From: an uncultured Clostridia bacterium
GTDB lineage: Bacteria > Bacillota_A > Clostridia > TANB77 > CAG-508
Length of the DNA: 19,724 nucleotides
Direction of reading: 5' to 3'
NCBI GenBank assembly: GCA_947624715.1
Contig: CANQLO010000033.1
Location: forward strand, 1 to 19,724
Both the position numbers and the translations under genes were made by a program. The notes under the pieces are model-generated. The model saw only the letters and a list, made by a program, of their open reading frames with translations, was not told where the DNA came from and searched no databases. The first letter of the stretch is position 1. Each line of letters begins with the position of its first letter. Below are positions 1 through 8,549 of the stretch, piece after piece.

Positions 1-522
1 ATTTTACATTATCAATTTGAATCGATACATCCATTTTTAGATGGTAATGGGAGAATTGGAAGATTACTTATTCCATTGTACATTCAAAGTAAAGGAATGC
101 TTGATAAGTCTTGCTTATATATATCAGACTATATTGAAAGAAATAAAGATACATATTATGATACACTTACAAGAGTTAGGACACATAATGACATCATAGG
201 CTGGATTAAATTTTTCTTAGAAGCAGTTATTGAAACAGCAAAACAAAAATTTAGAAGTGTTGTTGAATTGACTATGGAGATGGATAAAGTTATATTGGAT
301 TTACCAGTAAAACCAGAAAATGCAAGAAAAGTATTAGATGTATTATATGATGAGCCAATTATTTCAAGAAAGAAAATACTAGAATTAATTGATATAAAGC
401 AAACGACATTAAATGTGGCAGTTAATGCTTTAAAGGAAAAGAATATCATTATAGAAACCACTGGATATAGTAGAAATCAAATATTTGCATTTCAAAAATA
501 TATTGATTTATTTTTAAAATAA
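1..522 (+). CDS. Fic family protein, C-terminal part (5' end outside window)
   Basis: The frame is open from base 1, so the gene starts upstream of the window. The first 21 visible residues carry the Fic signature HPFLDGNGRIGR (visible residues 10-21), with the catalytic His, the anion-binding GNG and the terminal Arg all present. Fic proteins usually transfer AMP, or another nucleotide part, to hydroxyl side chains of target proteins. After the Fic core a helical stretch leads to a C-terminal winged-helix-like segment (about visible residues 115-165, ISRKKILELI...TTLNVAVNALKEKNII). That arrangement is common in stand-alone bacterial Fic proteins with a DNA-binding-like tail. The lost N-terminus would show whether an inhibitory helix is present, so regulation and target cannot be judged. 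A TTG at base 76 is only an in-frame codon inside the domain, not the start. The gene ends in TAA, followed by hairpin repeats. Confidence 0.9.
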   Translation: MLHYQFESIHPFLDGNGRIGRLLIPLYIQSKGMLDKSCLYISDYIERNKDTYYDTLTRVRTHNDIIGWIKFFLEAVIETAKQKFRSVVELTMEMDKVILDLPVKPENARKVLDVLYDEPIISRKKILELIDIKQTTLNVAVNALKEKNIIIETTGYSRNQIFAFQKYIDLFLK

Positions 523-580
523 AAATTATAAAGCAAGAAAATTAAAAATGTATTATAAAAATCTATCGCACGAAAATAAA

Positions 581-685
581 AAAATCCGTGCTATAAATTT
601 TTATAGAACGGAAAAATGCAAAAATCCGTGCTATAAATTTTTATAGAACGGAAAAATGCAAAAATCCGTGCTATAAATTTTTATA
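581..685. repeat. 40-bp tandem hairpin repeat, about 2.6 copies
   Basis: Two exact 40-bp units (581-620, 621-660) and the first 25 bases of a third (661-685) are in perfect tandem. A decayed copy is recognisable just upstream (about 552-580). Each full unit contains an imperfect palindrome, CCGTGCTATAAA-TT-TTTATAGAACGG, with 11 of 12 pairs and one G/A mismatch. RNA from either strand would fold into serial hairpins. It lies after the Fic stop codon and could act as a terminator or mRNA stabiliser, or be a protein binding array. No T-run follows any hairpin, so terminator function is only an inference. Confidence 0.9.
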
Positions 686-786
686 ATTCAAAAAAATTCA
701 AAATTTTGACCTATAGAATTATGAAGGAGATAAATTTTTATTATGAAGTCATAATAAAAATAATCTTAATAAATCGGTCAAGCGAA

Positions 787-820
787 AAAGTAAATGCAAT
801 TCTGTAAAGTAAATGCAATT
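787..820. repeat. 15-bp direct repeat pair upstream of the M60 gene promoter
   Basis: AAAGTAAATGCAATT occurs at 787-801 and again, identically, at 806-820, giving a 19-bp repeat spacing. The pair sits 26 bp upstream of the -35 box of the M60 peptidase gene. It could be an activator or repressor binding array. Alternatively it could be the worn terminal repeats of a lost insertion sequence. The sequence alone does not choose between these. Confidence 0.75.
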
Positions 821-845
821 TGTACAAAAAAGTAACTAAAAAATC

Positions 846-875
846 TTGAAATTTTCCTAGATTTATTGATATAAT
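846..875 (+). promoter_or_regulatory. Predicted sigma-A promoter of the M60 peptidase gene
   Basis: TTGAAA (846-851), an 18-bp spacer and a perfect TATAAT (870-875) lie 31 bp upstream of the start codon. The strong ribosome binding site GGGGAGG (about 892-898) follows, so the leader is very short, about 25 nt. Confidence 0.7.
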
Positions 876-906
876 AGATTGGAAAACAAAAGGGGAGGAA
901 AATAAT

Positions 907-3900
907 ATGAAACAAACACTTAAATTTACACTTGTAATGAGCATCATTTTGTCACTAATTATGGGAAATGTAACAGTATTAGCTACAAATATTATGTCTA
1001 CATTACCAGATGAAAATGATGTTGTATCTGAAGTTACAACAGACAATTCAAATGGTGAAGCAGTTACAAATGCAAACGAAAAAGACAAAAATTCAGAAGG
1101 CACTGGAGAAAATGGAACATCTAGTAGTTCGGAAGACTCTGGAGAAGAAGAATCTAACGGTTCAGAAGTTAATGAAAAAAACGAACAATCTAATAATCCG
1201 GAAAACACTGGAAAAGAAGAAACAGAAGGCAAAAAAAATTATGCCTCTAATCAAGGTGAATCAAATACAGCACCAAAAGAGACAAATGAACAACCAAGTC
1301 CAACTAATAATGTAACAGGTTTAGGAGAACTTGATGTTCAATTGGATATGACTTTACCATCACAAAGAATGGCTTTTGATGTAAAGCTTAAAAGTGAAGA
1401 TGGTACATATCTTAATCCAGAATTTTATGAAAGTTCTGATGAAGAACAAAAAAGAAAAGATGCAAAATTATTTTATACATTTAAAAATATAACAGAAGGA
1501 AAATATACTCTTGAAATAGAAAAACAAGGTTACGTTCCTTATGTAAGAAATGATATAGAAATAAAAGCTGACACTATTTCAAAAATATCTCTAACAAATG
1601 GATATTCTGAACTTTTAAAAGATATGCAAGTTGGACTTATGGCAGTAGGAGATATAAATGGAGATGGAAAAGTAGATATAGCAGATGAAGATGAAATAAT
1701 AGAAGCTATAGATAATTATTCAAACAATGATAAATATGACCTAAATGGGGATGAAAAAATTGATATAATTGATTTATCTTATGTAGCAATAAATAAAGAT
1801 AAATCAGTAAATGAAGCAGTTATTCTTGAAACAGTAGATACTTCAAAAGCAAAAATAGAAGTAAAAGAAGAAAATATACAAAGTGGTAAAATTGAAGATA
1901 TTTTACAAAATAATGATAAATATGTAACACTTAAACCACAAAATTCTGAAATGGATATTTCAAATGATAATCCAGTAGAAATTGCAATTTCTTTAGATGA
2001 AAATATTAAAACCGAAACTCAAGAAATTACAATTAAACCTTCATCAAATCCAGAAAATAATATTGAAGAAGGAACAATTACAATAGAAACTGAAGACGGA
2101 AATGTAATTGAAGCAACTTTAAGTAAGAGTGCAAAAATAAATTATTCGCCTGTAGCTTATAATATTAGTAAAATATCAAAAGCAGTAGCTAAAGTTGAAT
2201 CAGATGGAACTATTTCAGTTGATTTAGGAGGCAAAGTTGCAGTTAAGAGAATTACAATTAAAGTAACAGCTACTAAATCTAATAAATTAGCTGATATAGC
2301 AAAAGTTGAATTCTTAAACGGAAACGAAAAAAGAATTCCTGCACCAACTTTAGATATTCCAAAAATATTAGGTTATGAAGCAAATGGAGAAAACTTTACA
2401 GTTGCATGGGAAAGTATGCAAAATGTAACAGGATACCAAGTAAGAATCACAGCAGAAACAAAAAAGAATGGATTACAAACACAAGAATATAGTGTTGATG
2501 GAAACTCAATTACTATTAGTGATTTCTTTGGAGCAGTAAAAGACAATATTCCTTGTACATATGATGTAGCAGTACAATCAGTAAATGGTGATTGGAAAAG
2601 CGGTTATGGAGAAGTAACAAAAGTATTAGTAAAAGAAGTAACAAACCCTGCTCCTCCAGATAATGTAACTGTAAAAGGTGGAGTAAGAGAACTACAAGTA
2701 TCATGGAAAAAGATGAATGCTACAAATTCATATAAAGTATTTTATAGAAAATATGAAGATGGAGATTATATAGAAGCAACAAAGAAACTAGAAGAACCAC
2801 TTACAGCAACATCATATTCAATAACAGACTTGGAAGATAATCAAAGATATCAAGTATATGTTATTGGTGTGAACTCAATAGGAGAAAGTGATAAGTCAAA
2901 TATTGCAATTGGGGAAACTACAAATATAGAAACAGCAATTATGCCAGCTTATAAGTTAATCAATACTCCAACAGAAGATGGAAAACTTACATCTAATATT
3001 GAGAGTGTAGTTTTAAAACCATGGAATACAGCTTTTATGGTAGATAGCCCATTAGATGTAGATGAAAGTGGAAATCCAATAAAAGTAGGAACTGGAAGAT
3101 CAGCAATAGGTGTTGTAGATAATGACTATAATTCATATTTACAAGTAAATGATTGGGACTTTGGTGGATTTTATCATGATTATAATACAAAAGGTATAGA
3201 AGTCACATTTAACAAAGCATATAAAATGAACTATATTGCATTTGCTCAAATAGAAAACTTAGGAGATTTCGTTGATGCAAAAATATGGTATAAGGATATG
3301 ACAACAGGAAACAACGTTGGTCCAATAGTTGCATCACAAGTTGTTAAGAAAACAGGAGAAAATGGAAGACAATATACTATAATTAAATTACCAGAACCAA
3401 TTGAAAGTGATAGAGTACAAGTTGCAGTTGGAAGAAGATATGCATATATAGGCAAAATAACAATTGCTGAAATGCGCTTCTATGAGTATGATTCAATAGA
3501 AGATGATATAAATAACTTATATGCTGACCAATTACATACAACTTTAAAAGATACTGTAACAGAACAAACTTTTAAAGATTTACAAACAAGATTAGATACA
3601 AAGGATGAAGTAAGTGGAGAATTTCATCCAGAAAAAGATAGCTTACAAAAAGAGTTAGATTTAGCAAAACTTATATTTGATACAGAAAATCTAAAGGATG
3701 TTGTTGAAATCGATACAACAGTTACTAAAGCAAAAGATTCACACATAACATTTAGAAGTGGATTAAATGCTTGGCAACCACTTGGAGTAGTTGCTCATAG
3801 TAATGAAGTAATAAAAGTATTTGTAGGAAATCCAAGCAAGAAAAATGGAGATTCAACAAACTTAAACTTAATCTTAACACAATATTACCCAGAAGCTGCA

Positions 3901-6630
3901 AACTGGCATCAAGTTGTTAGAACAGGTTTAAAAGTTGGATTAAATGAAATTGCCTTACCAAGAATAGATAGCTTAGATAAAGAGAGCGGCGGATCTCTAT
4001 ACATTGAATACACAGGAAATAATCCAGCAGATCAGTATGGAGTAAGAGTAGTTGGAGGAGATTATATTCCAGTACTTGATCTAAGTAAGATAGATAGAAC
4101 TGATGAAACAGCAAGAAGAGAAGCTGTAACAAAGTATGTAGAAAAACTTACAGAAGTTGTACCTGACTTAGAAAAATCTCATAATGAAAAGCATAAAAAT
4201 TCAACTGCAAAAGAATTAAACTTTGAATATAATGAGCAAAATTGTATATTAGGAGCAACAGAAATAGTATTAGACCAAATGATGTACTCAGTATCTTCTA
4301 AACAAATATTAGCAGGGTTAGGAGAAGGAACAGTAGATGAAAAAGCAAATAGATTATATAATTCATTAGTTGCAATGGAAGATATGGTAGATTTATTCTA
4401 TCAACATAAGGGATTAAATAAAGATACATCTAGTAATACTAAAAATAATTATCCATCAAGCAGATTAAATATCCGTTATCATCAAATGTTTGCGGGTGCA
4501 GCAATGTATGCAGGTGGATTACATATTGGTATTGACTGGGGTGATGTTCCAACATTATCAAAAGGAAATCCTATTGTAACAACATCTGATGGAAAAGATG
4601 GAAAATATGTAAGTGGAAACTACTTTGGATGGGGTATTTCACACGAAATAGGACATATCATAAATGAAAGTGCATATGTTCACGGAGAAGTTACAAACAA
4701 CTACTTCTCAGTATTATCACAAGCACAAGATACTAACAATTCAGTTCGTTTTGATTATCGTGAAGTATATAAGAAAGTAATGTCAGGAAAAACTGGCAAA
4801 GCACAAAATGTATTTACACAATTAGGTTTATATTGGCAATTACATTTAGCATATGATAAAGGTGGATATAACTTTAAGACATTCGATATTTATACAGAAC
4901 AGCAAGAAAATTTAATATTTGCTAGAATGGATTCATATGCAAGAGATACAAGTTCAGCACCAAAAGCAGAAGGTGATAAAGGAATAGCTTTAACCTTAAC
5001 TGATAGCAAAGATGATAATTTAATAAGATTAGCATGTGCCGCAACAAAGAAAAATCTATTAACTTTCTTTACAAAATGGGGAATGGAACCAAATGAAGAA
5101 ACTATAGCTTATGCTAATCAATGGGAAGAAGAAAAAAGGGCAATTTACTTTGTAAATGATGAAGCTAGAGCTTATGAATTAGCTGGAAAACCTAGAATGC
5201 CTGAAGGAACAAAAGTTAGTGCAACAAGAGAAATTCTAACAGATTCAGATAAGAATAATACAAATCAAGTTAAATTAACTATAACAAATACATTAACAGA
5301 TGAACAAAAAGAAGCAATGCTTGGATATGAAATTGTAAGATGCTATATGGACAACGATGAAGAAAAGACAACACCAGTAGCATTTGTAACAATGGAAGAT
5401 AGACAAGATGGTATAGTGACTTATAAAGATGGAGTATTAACTTATAAAGATACAATAGAAACTGTAAACAACAGAGTATTCACATATAAAGTAACAGGAT
5501 ATGACAAATATTTGAACAAAACAGAACAATTTGTATTAGAGCCAATTAAAGTAGAACATGATGGAACAATTGGAGGTAAATCTGATTGGACTGTTACCAC
5601 AAACATAGTATCAGAAAATGATGAAGATGTAATGGATGAAGATTCTAAAGAATTAGAAACAACAGATGGACCTGTAACAGTAAAAGCAGTATCAGAGTTA
5701 ATCGACAATGATTATTCAAAAGATTATAAAGGAAAAGCTGAAAAAGGTGATGCTGAAATTCTAATTGAATTAGATGAAACTAAGAAATTAGTTGGATTTA
5801 AATATGCATCAGCAGAAGGAAAAGTACTTGAAAACTATACAGTTGAAGTAAGTAAAGATGGAAAAGAATGGACTGAGGTAAAGAAAGCTACAACACCAAT
5901 AGTTAAATCAATACTTAATAAAATATTTAAATTTAACAAAATGAGTAACAATACACAAACAGTTTACTTCGGAGAAGGAGATAAACTAGAAATATATGAC
6001 ACAACATATGTAAAATTCACTATAAAAGATAGTAACATTTCAATAGCAGAAATTGATTTAATAGGTCAAACTGGAGATAATGTTGATTTTATAAAGACAG
6101 AAGATGGAATTTACAGTGGATACGGAATATTACAAAATGATGTAACACTAGGAGTAAGTGATGAGGACGGTAAACCAGTTCAAATTCCACAAGGTTCAAT
6201 AGTATTTACAGGAACTTATAAAGGAAATCCAGCTTACAATGCATTAAAATTATGGTTTAATGACAATAAAGGAAATAAAGATGTATTATTAGCAGGTTCA
6301 GCACAAGTATTCTATGCAGACCCAGTTCCAGAAGGAGCAGAACTAACAGAAGTAAATGATGGAATATGGATCTACTATGTAAAGAAAACAATTTTTGTTG
6401 ATGAAAATGGTGAAGAAGTTGACAATCCAGAAGATGGAAAAGAAGTAGCAAATGAATATTACAATAAATTAAAAGAAGCAATAGAAGGAAAATCTGTAAG
6501 AGCAGAATTATATCGTGTAAATGATGCACATACACTTGAAGGAGAAAGAATAACTAGTGATAGTTATCGTATACCAGTAAGTAGTACATTACCTGAAATA
6601 ACATTAAAAAGTAATGGAACTATAGAATAA
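907..6630 (+). CDS. Large secreted M60-family (enhancin/mucinase-like) metallopeptidase with dockerin-like and carbohydrate-binding-like modules
   Basis: This 1907-residue multidomain exoprotein starts with a signal peptide (about 1-27, hydrophobic core ending VLA). An Asp/Glu/Ser/Asn-rich linker follows (about 35-130), then a beta-rich module (about 137-245). Two EF-hand-type dockerin repeats come next, with loops at 249-260 (DINGDGKVDIAD) and 278-289 (DLNGDEKIDIID). Two fibronectin-III-like domains (about 477-576 and 580-671) and a galactose-binding/F5-8C-like domain (about 685-862) precede the M60 catalytic region (about 935-1420). Its zinc motif is H1246-E-I-G-H1250, with the third-ligand Glu probably E1261 in GEVTNN. 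An Ig-like segment (about 1438-1555) and a second galactose-binding-like domain (about 1559-1720) follow; the last ~185 residues are unassigned. M60 peptidases cut mucin-type O-glycoproteins; target choice here is inferred. There is no wall-anchor signal, so retention may depend on the dockerin. Start: ATG after GGGGAGG. Confidence 0.9.
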   Translation: MKQTLKFTLVMSIILSLIMGNVTVLATNIMSTLPDENDVVSEVTTDNSNGEAVTNANEKDKNSEGTGENGTSSSSEDSGEEESNGSEVNEKNEQSNNPENTGKEETEGKKNYASNQGESNTAPKETNEQPSPTNNVTGLGELDVQLDMTLPSQRMAFDVKLKSEDGTYLNPEFYESSDEEQKRKDAKLFYTFKNITEGKYTLEIEKQGYVPYVRNDIEIKADTISKISLTNGYSELLKDMQVGLMAVGDINGDGKVDIADEDEIIEAIDNYSNNDKYDLNGDEKIDIIDLSYVAINKDKSVNEAVILETVDTSKAKIEVKEENIQSGKIEDILQNNDKYVTLKPQNSEMDISNDNPVEIAISLDENIKTETQEITIKPSSNPENNIEEGTITIETEDGNVIEATLSKSAKINYSPVAYNISKISKAVAKVESDGTISVDLGGKVAVKRITIKVTATKSNKLADIAKVEFLNGNEKRIPAPTLDIPKILGYEANGENFTVAWESMQNVTGYQVRITAETKKNGLQTQEYSVDGNSITISDFFGAVKDNIPCTYDVAVQSVNGDWKSGYGEVTKVLVKEVTNPAPPDNVTVKGGVRELQVSWKKMNATNSYKVFYRKYEDGDYIEATKKLEEPLTATSYSITDLEDNQRYQVYVIGVNSIGESDKSNIAIGETTNIETAIMPAYKLINTPTEDGKLTSNIESVVLKPWNTAFMVDSPLDVDESGNPIKVGTGRSAIGVVDNDYNSYLQVNDWDFGGFYHDYNTKGIEVTFNKAYKMNYIAFAQIENLGDFVDAKIWYKDMTTGNNVGPIVASQVVKKTGENGRQYTIIKLPEPIESDRVQVAVGRRYAYIGKITIAEMRFYEYDSIEDDINNLYADQLHTTLKDTVTEQTFKDLQTRLDTKDEVSGEFHPEKDSLQKELDLAKLIFDTENLKDVVEIDTTVTKAKDSHITFRSGLNAWQPLGVVAHSNEVIKVFVGNPSKKNGDSTNLNLILTQYYPEAANWHQVVRTGLKVGLNEIALPRIDSLDKESGGSLYIEYTGNNPADQYGVRVVGGDYIPVLDLSKIDRTDETARREAVTKYVEKLTEVVPDLEKSHNEKHKNSTAKELNFEYNEQNCILGATEIVLDQMMYSVSSKQILAGLGEGTVDEKANRLYNSLVAMEDMVDLFYQHKGLNKDTSSNTKNNYPSSRLNIRYHQMFAGAAMYAGGLHIGIDWGDVPTLSKGNPIVTTSDGKDGKYVSGNYFGWGISHEIGHIINESAYVHGEVTNNYFSVLSQAQDTNNSVRFDYREVYKKVMSGKTGKAQNVFTQLGLYWQLHLAYDKGGYNFKTFDIYTEQQENLIFARMDSYARDTSSAPKAEGDKGIALTLTDSKDDNLIRLACAATKKNLLTFFTKWGMEPNEETIAYANQWEEEKRAIYFVNDEARAYELAGKPRMPEGTKVSATREILTDSDKNNTNQVKLTITNTLTDEQKEAMLGYEIVRCYMDNDEEKTTPVAFVTMEDRQDGIVTYKDGVLTYKDTIETVNNRVFTYKVTGYDKYLNKTEQFVLEPIKVEHDGTIGGKSDWTVTTNIVSENDEDVMDEDSKELETTDGPVTVKAVSELIDNDYSKDYKGKAEKGDAEILIELDETKKLVGFKYASAEGKVLENYTVEVSKDGKEWTEVKKATTPIVKSILNKIFKFNKMSNNTQTVYFGEGDKLEIYDTTYVKFTIKDSNISIAEIDLIGQTGDNVDFIKTEDGIYSGYGILQNDVTLGVSDEDGKPVQIPQGSIVFTGTYKGNPAYNALKLWFNDNKGNKDVLLAGSAQVFYADPVPEGAELTEVNDGIWIYYVKKTIFVDENGEEVDNPEDGKEVANEYYNKLKEAIEGKSVRAELYRVNDAHTLEGERITSDSYRIPVSSTLPEITLKSNGTIE

Positions 6631-6640
6631 CAAAAAATGT

Positions 6641-6678
6641 AAAGAGAGGTTTAAGACTAATCCTCTTAGGCCCTCTTT
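6641..6678 (+). promoter_or_regulatory. Intercistronic hairpin with alternative pairings
   Basis: AAAGAGAGG (6641-6649) can pair with CCCTCTTT (6671-6678), or alternatively AGAGG (6645-6649) can pair with CCTCT (6662-6666). The structures exclude each other. It lies in the 74-bp gap between the M60 gene and the downstream wall-anchored gene. With no T-run it is a weak terminator at best. It may allow partial read-through or stabilise one cistron. Confidence 0.35.
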
Positions 6679-6704
6679 ATAAATAAAATAGAAGGGAGAA
6701 CATT

Positions 6705-7637
6705 ATGAATAAAGGAAAAGTAGTAATAAAAAATATACTTAGTATTATAACTATCATTTTAATAGCAATTACAAGTTTTTCATTAACTAATGTTTCTAAA
6801 GCAAATACTGATAATGAACTTGAAGATAATAACACTCCAACTGGAGATAGAACTTTTATTAGATTAGTACATACTGATAATAATAAAGTTGAAGTTTACC
6901 TAGAAGTTGCAGATACAACTGTGCCAAATGAGAATGAGACAGTAAATTCAAGTGTAAGTGTTAAATCTTTTCAGATTGGACTTGATATAGAAATTGATTT
7001 AGAAACAGAAGGTTCAAGTATCAATTTTGATTTTGCTGATAAACTAAAAGATGAATTATCTTGTGAAACAAGAAGAACAACAAAGAATGATATTATAGAT
7101 CCTATTACTAATAAAAAAGCAGGAGAAAGACTAAATATTTATTATGTTGGAAATAAAGACTTAAATGATGTAAGAGATAATAAAAATAATACAACAGATG
7201 GCATTAAAATAGGTACAATTACTTTTGAAGGAATAAAAAAATTAGAAACAGCATCAATAAAACCTGATAGTGAATTTACTAAAATTGGATCAATTGGATA
7301 TAGTCTAGCAGAAACAAAAATTTTAGAAGAAGATGGATTATATCAAATAAAAATAAATCCAACTACATCTGAAGAAGATCCTGGAGAACAAGGAGGAGGT
7401 TCTGAAGGTGATTCTGGAGAAGGCTCAGGAGATGAAGAAGGTGAAGGTTCAGACGATGAAAATGGTTCAGATAATAATCAAGGTTCAGAAAACCAAGAAA
7501 ACAATGGAAACGGGGAAAATGAAAAGGACCCTAGTACAGGAGATATTGGAATAAAAGTATTTATTATACTTATGGTTGTTTCTTTAATAGGAATAGCTCT
7601 AATATTAAAAAAGAAAAAAACAAAACATAGTAAATAA
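6705..7637 (+). CDS. Wall-anchored surface protein with possible cohesin-like domain and PSTGD sorting-type signal
   Basis: The 310-residue precursor has a signal peptide (about 1-33) and a single beta-rich ectodomain (about 48-222). A linker made almost only of Glu, Asp, Gly, Ser and Asn follows (about 222-275). The C-terminus is a cell-wall sorting-type signal: P276-S-T-G-D, a hydrophobic span (about 283-301) and a KKKKTKHSK tail. PxTGD is a known variant of the sortase LPxTG motif. The ectodomain opens with a run like the first strands of cohesin/Ig-like folds (KVEVYLEVAD, then SVKSFQIGLDIEI, later GIKIGTITFEGI). A cohesin identity would fit the dockerin-like repeats of the gene just upstream, but the match is by eye and weak. 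The 74-bp gap and same strand suggest co-transcription. Ribosome binding site AAGGGAG. A strong terminator follows. Otherwise it is a surface protein of unknown role. Confidence 0.8.
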   Translation: MNKGKVVIKNILSIITIILIAITSFSLTNVSKANTDNELEDNNTPTGDRTFIRLVHTDNNKVEVYLEVADTTVPNENETVNSSVSVKSFQIGLDIEIDLETEGSSINFDFADKLKDELSCETRRTTKNDIIDPITNKKAGERLNIYYVGNKDLNDVRDNKNNTTDGIKIGTITFEGIKKLETASIKPDSEFTKIGSIGYSLAETKILEEDGLYQIKINPTTSEEDPGEQGGGSEGDSGEGSGDEEGEGSDDENGSDNNQGSENQENNGNGENEKDPSTGDIGIKVFIILMVVSLIGIALILKKKKTKHSK

Positions 7638-7642
7638 AATAA

Positions 7643-7674
7643 AAAAGAGGCTTAATTGATTTTAAGTCTCTTTT
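7643..7674. terminator. Intrinsic terminator closing the M60/surface-protein unit
   Basis: AAAAGAGGCTTAA and TTAAGTCTCTTTT form a stem with one G-T wobble around a short TTGATT-type loop. An A-run precedes it and a T-run forms its 3' arm, so it can work in both directions. It begins just after the stop codon at 7635-7637. Confidence 0.85.
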
Positions 7675-7828
7675 AACATGTAATAAAACAAAATTATTTA
7701 ATTCATAAAAAATAAAAATATCAAGAAAGATATAATTGGGCAGAGAAACAGGAAAATAGTATTAAATTAAACAATAAATAATATAATTAACTATAAGAAT
7801 TTACAACAATTTAATAGGAGATTATATA

Positions 7829-8464
7829 ATGTATATTCTAGTAACTCAAATGGAAAAAACAAAAGCGAAACTTGAAGTATTTGATAATCAAAATAATCTT
7901 CTATTGACGACAGAAGCCTTCATCGGTCAAGAAGGACTAACTAAAGATAAAAAAGAAGGGGATAAGCAAACACCAGTCGGAACATTTGAATTAGGACTAT
8001 TATTTGGAACACACAAAAAAGAAATTTTAAAAAGAAATTATATCTTAGATTGTGAAGAAAAAAAGAGCGTTAGTATTTTAGATTATAAAGAAAAAATAAA
8101 TAATAATATTTTTAATTATAATTACATAGAAATAAATAAGAATCTATATTGGGTAGATGATGTAAAATCAAAATATTATAATAAACTTGTAGATATCTCA
8201 AATGTAGAGAAAGATTGGGATAGTGCAGAGCATCTTATCAGTTATAAAAATGAATATGAATATGCAATAGAAATAAAGATAAATCCTAAAAATATAAGAG
8301 GAAAAGGAAGTGCAACTTTTTTACATTGTTCAACTGGCAAACCAACAGCAGGTTGTATAGCCATCGATAAAAAATACATGGAAAAAATATTTAGTCTAAT
8401 AGATGAAAATACAAAAATAATAATAAAAGAAAATATAAATAAAGGTTATTTTGAAGTTAACTAA
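7829..8464 (+). CDS. L,D-transpeptidase (YkuD) family protein, no signal peptide
   Basis: The 211-residue protein has the YkuD catalytic signature near its C-terminus, with FLHCSTGKPTAGC giving His166, Gly175 and catalytic Cys176. Family members cross-link peptidoglycan stem peptides through L,D (3-3) bonds or attach proteins to them. An N-terminal KEGDKQTPVGTFEL segment (about 50-63) also matches the family, which usually has a Gly-Asp-x-xTPxG stretch before the core. No signal peptide or transmembrane segment is visible, unlike typical exported L,D-transpeptidases. It may therefore be a specialised subgroup acting in the mother cell or forespore, or a carboxypeptidase/amidase-like relative; this is inference. 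It sits just before the cwlJ-gerQ germination genes, so a spore cortex role is possible. Start ATG after AGGAG (7816-7820). Confidence 0.85.
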   Translation: MYILVTQMEKTKAKLEVFDNQNNLLLTTEAFIGQEGLTKDKKEGDKQTPVGTFELGLLFGTHKKEILKRNYILDCEEKKSVSILDYKEKINNNIFNYNYIEINKNLYWVDDVKSKYYNKLVDISNVEKDWDSAEHLISYKNEYEYAIEIKINPKNIRGKGSATFLHCSTGKPTAGCIAIDKKYMEKIFSLIDENTKIIIKENINKGYFEVN

Positions 8465-8549
8465 ATGAAGTTTACTTTGATAGATGCCTTTATTTTTTAT
8501 CACAAACTTTATTTAATTTCATATTATAGACAAAAGAGGTGATATTAAT

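Noticed and set aside
721..807. 28-codon frame and a 3-codon frame (743-754) after an AAGGAG
   Set aside because: They are too short, with no recognisable product. The SD-like site is probably chance or a relic.
741..1232. 163-codon minus-strand frame over the acidic linker of the M60 gene
   Set aside because: It is a shadow of the repetitive GAA/TCA codons of the real plus-strand gene, with no start signals.
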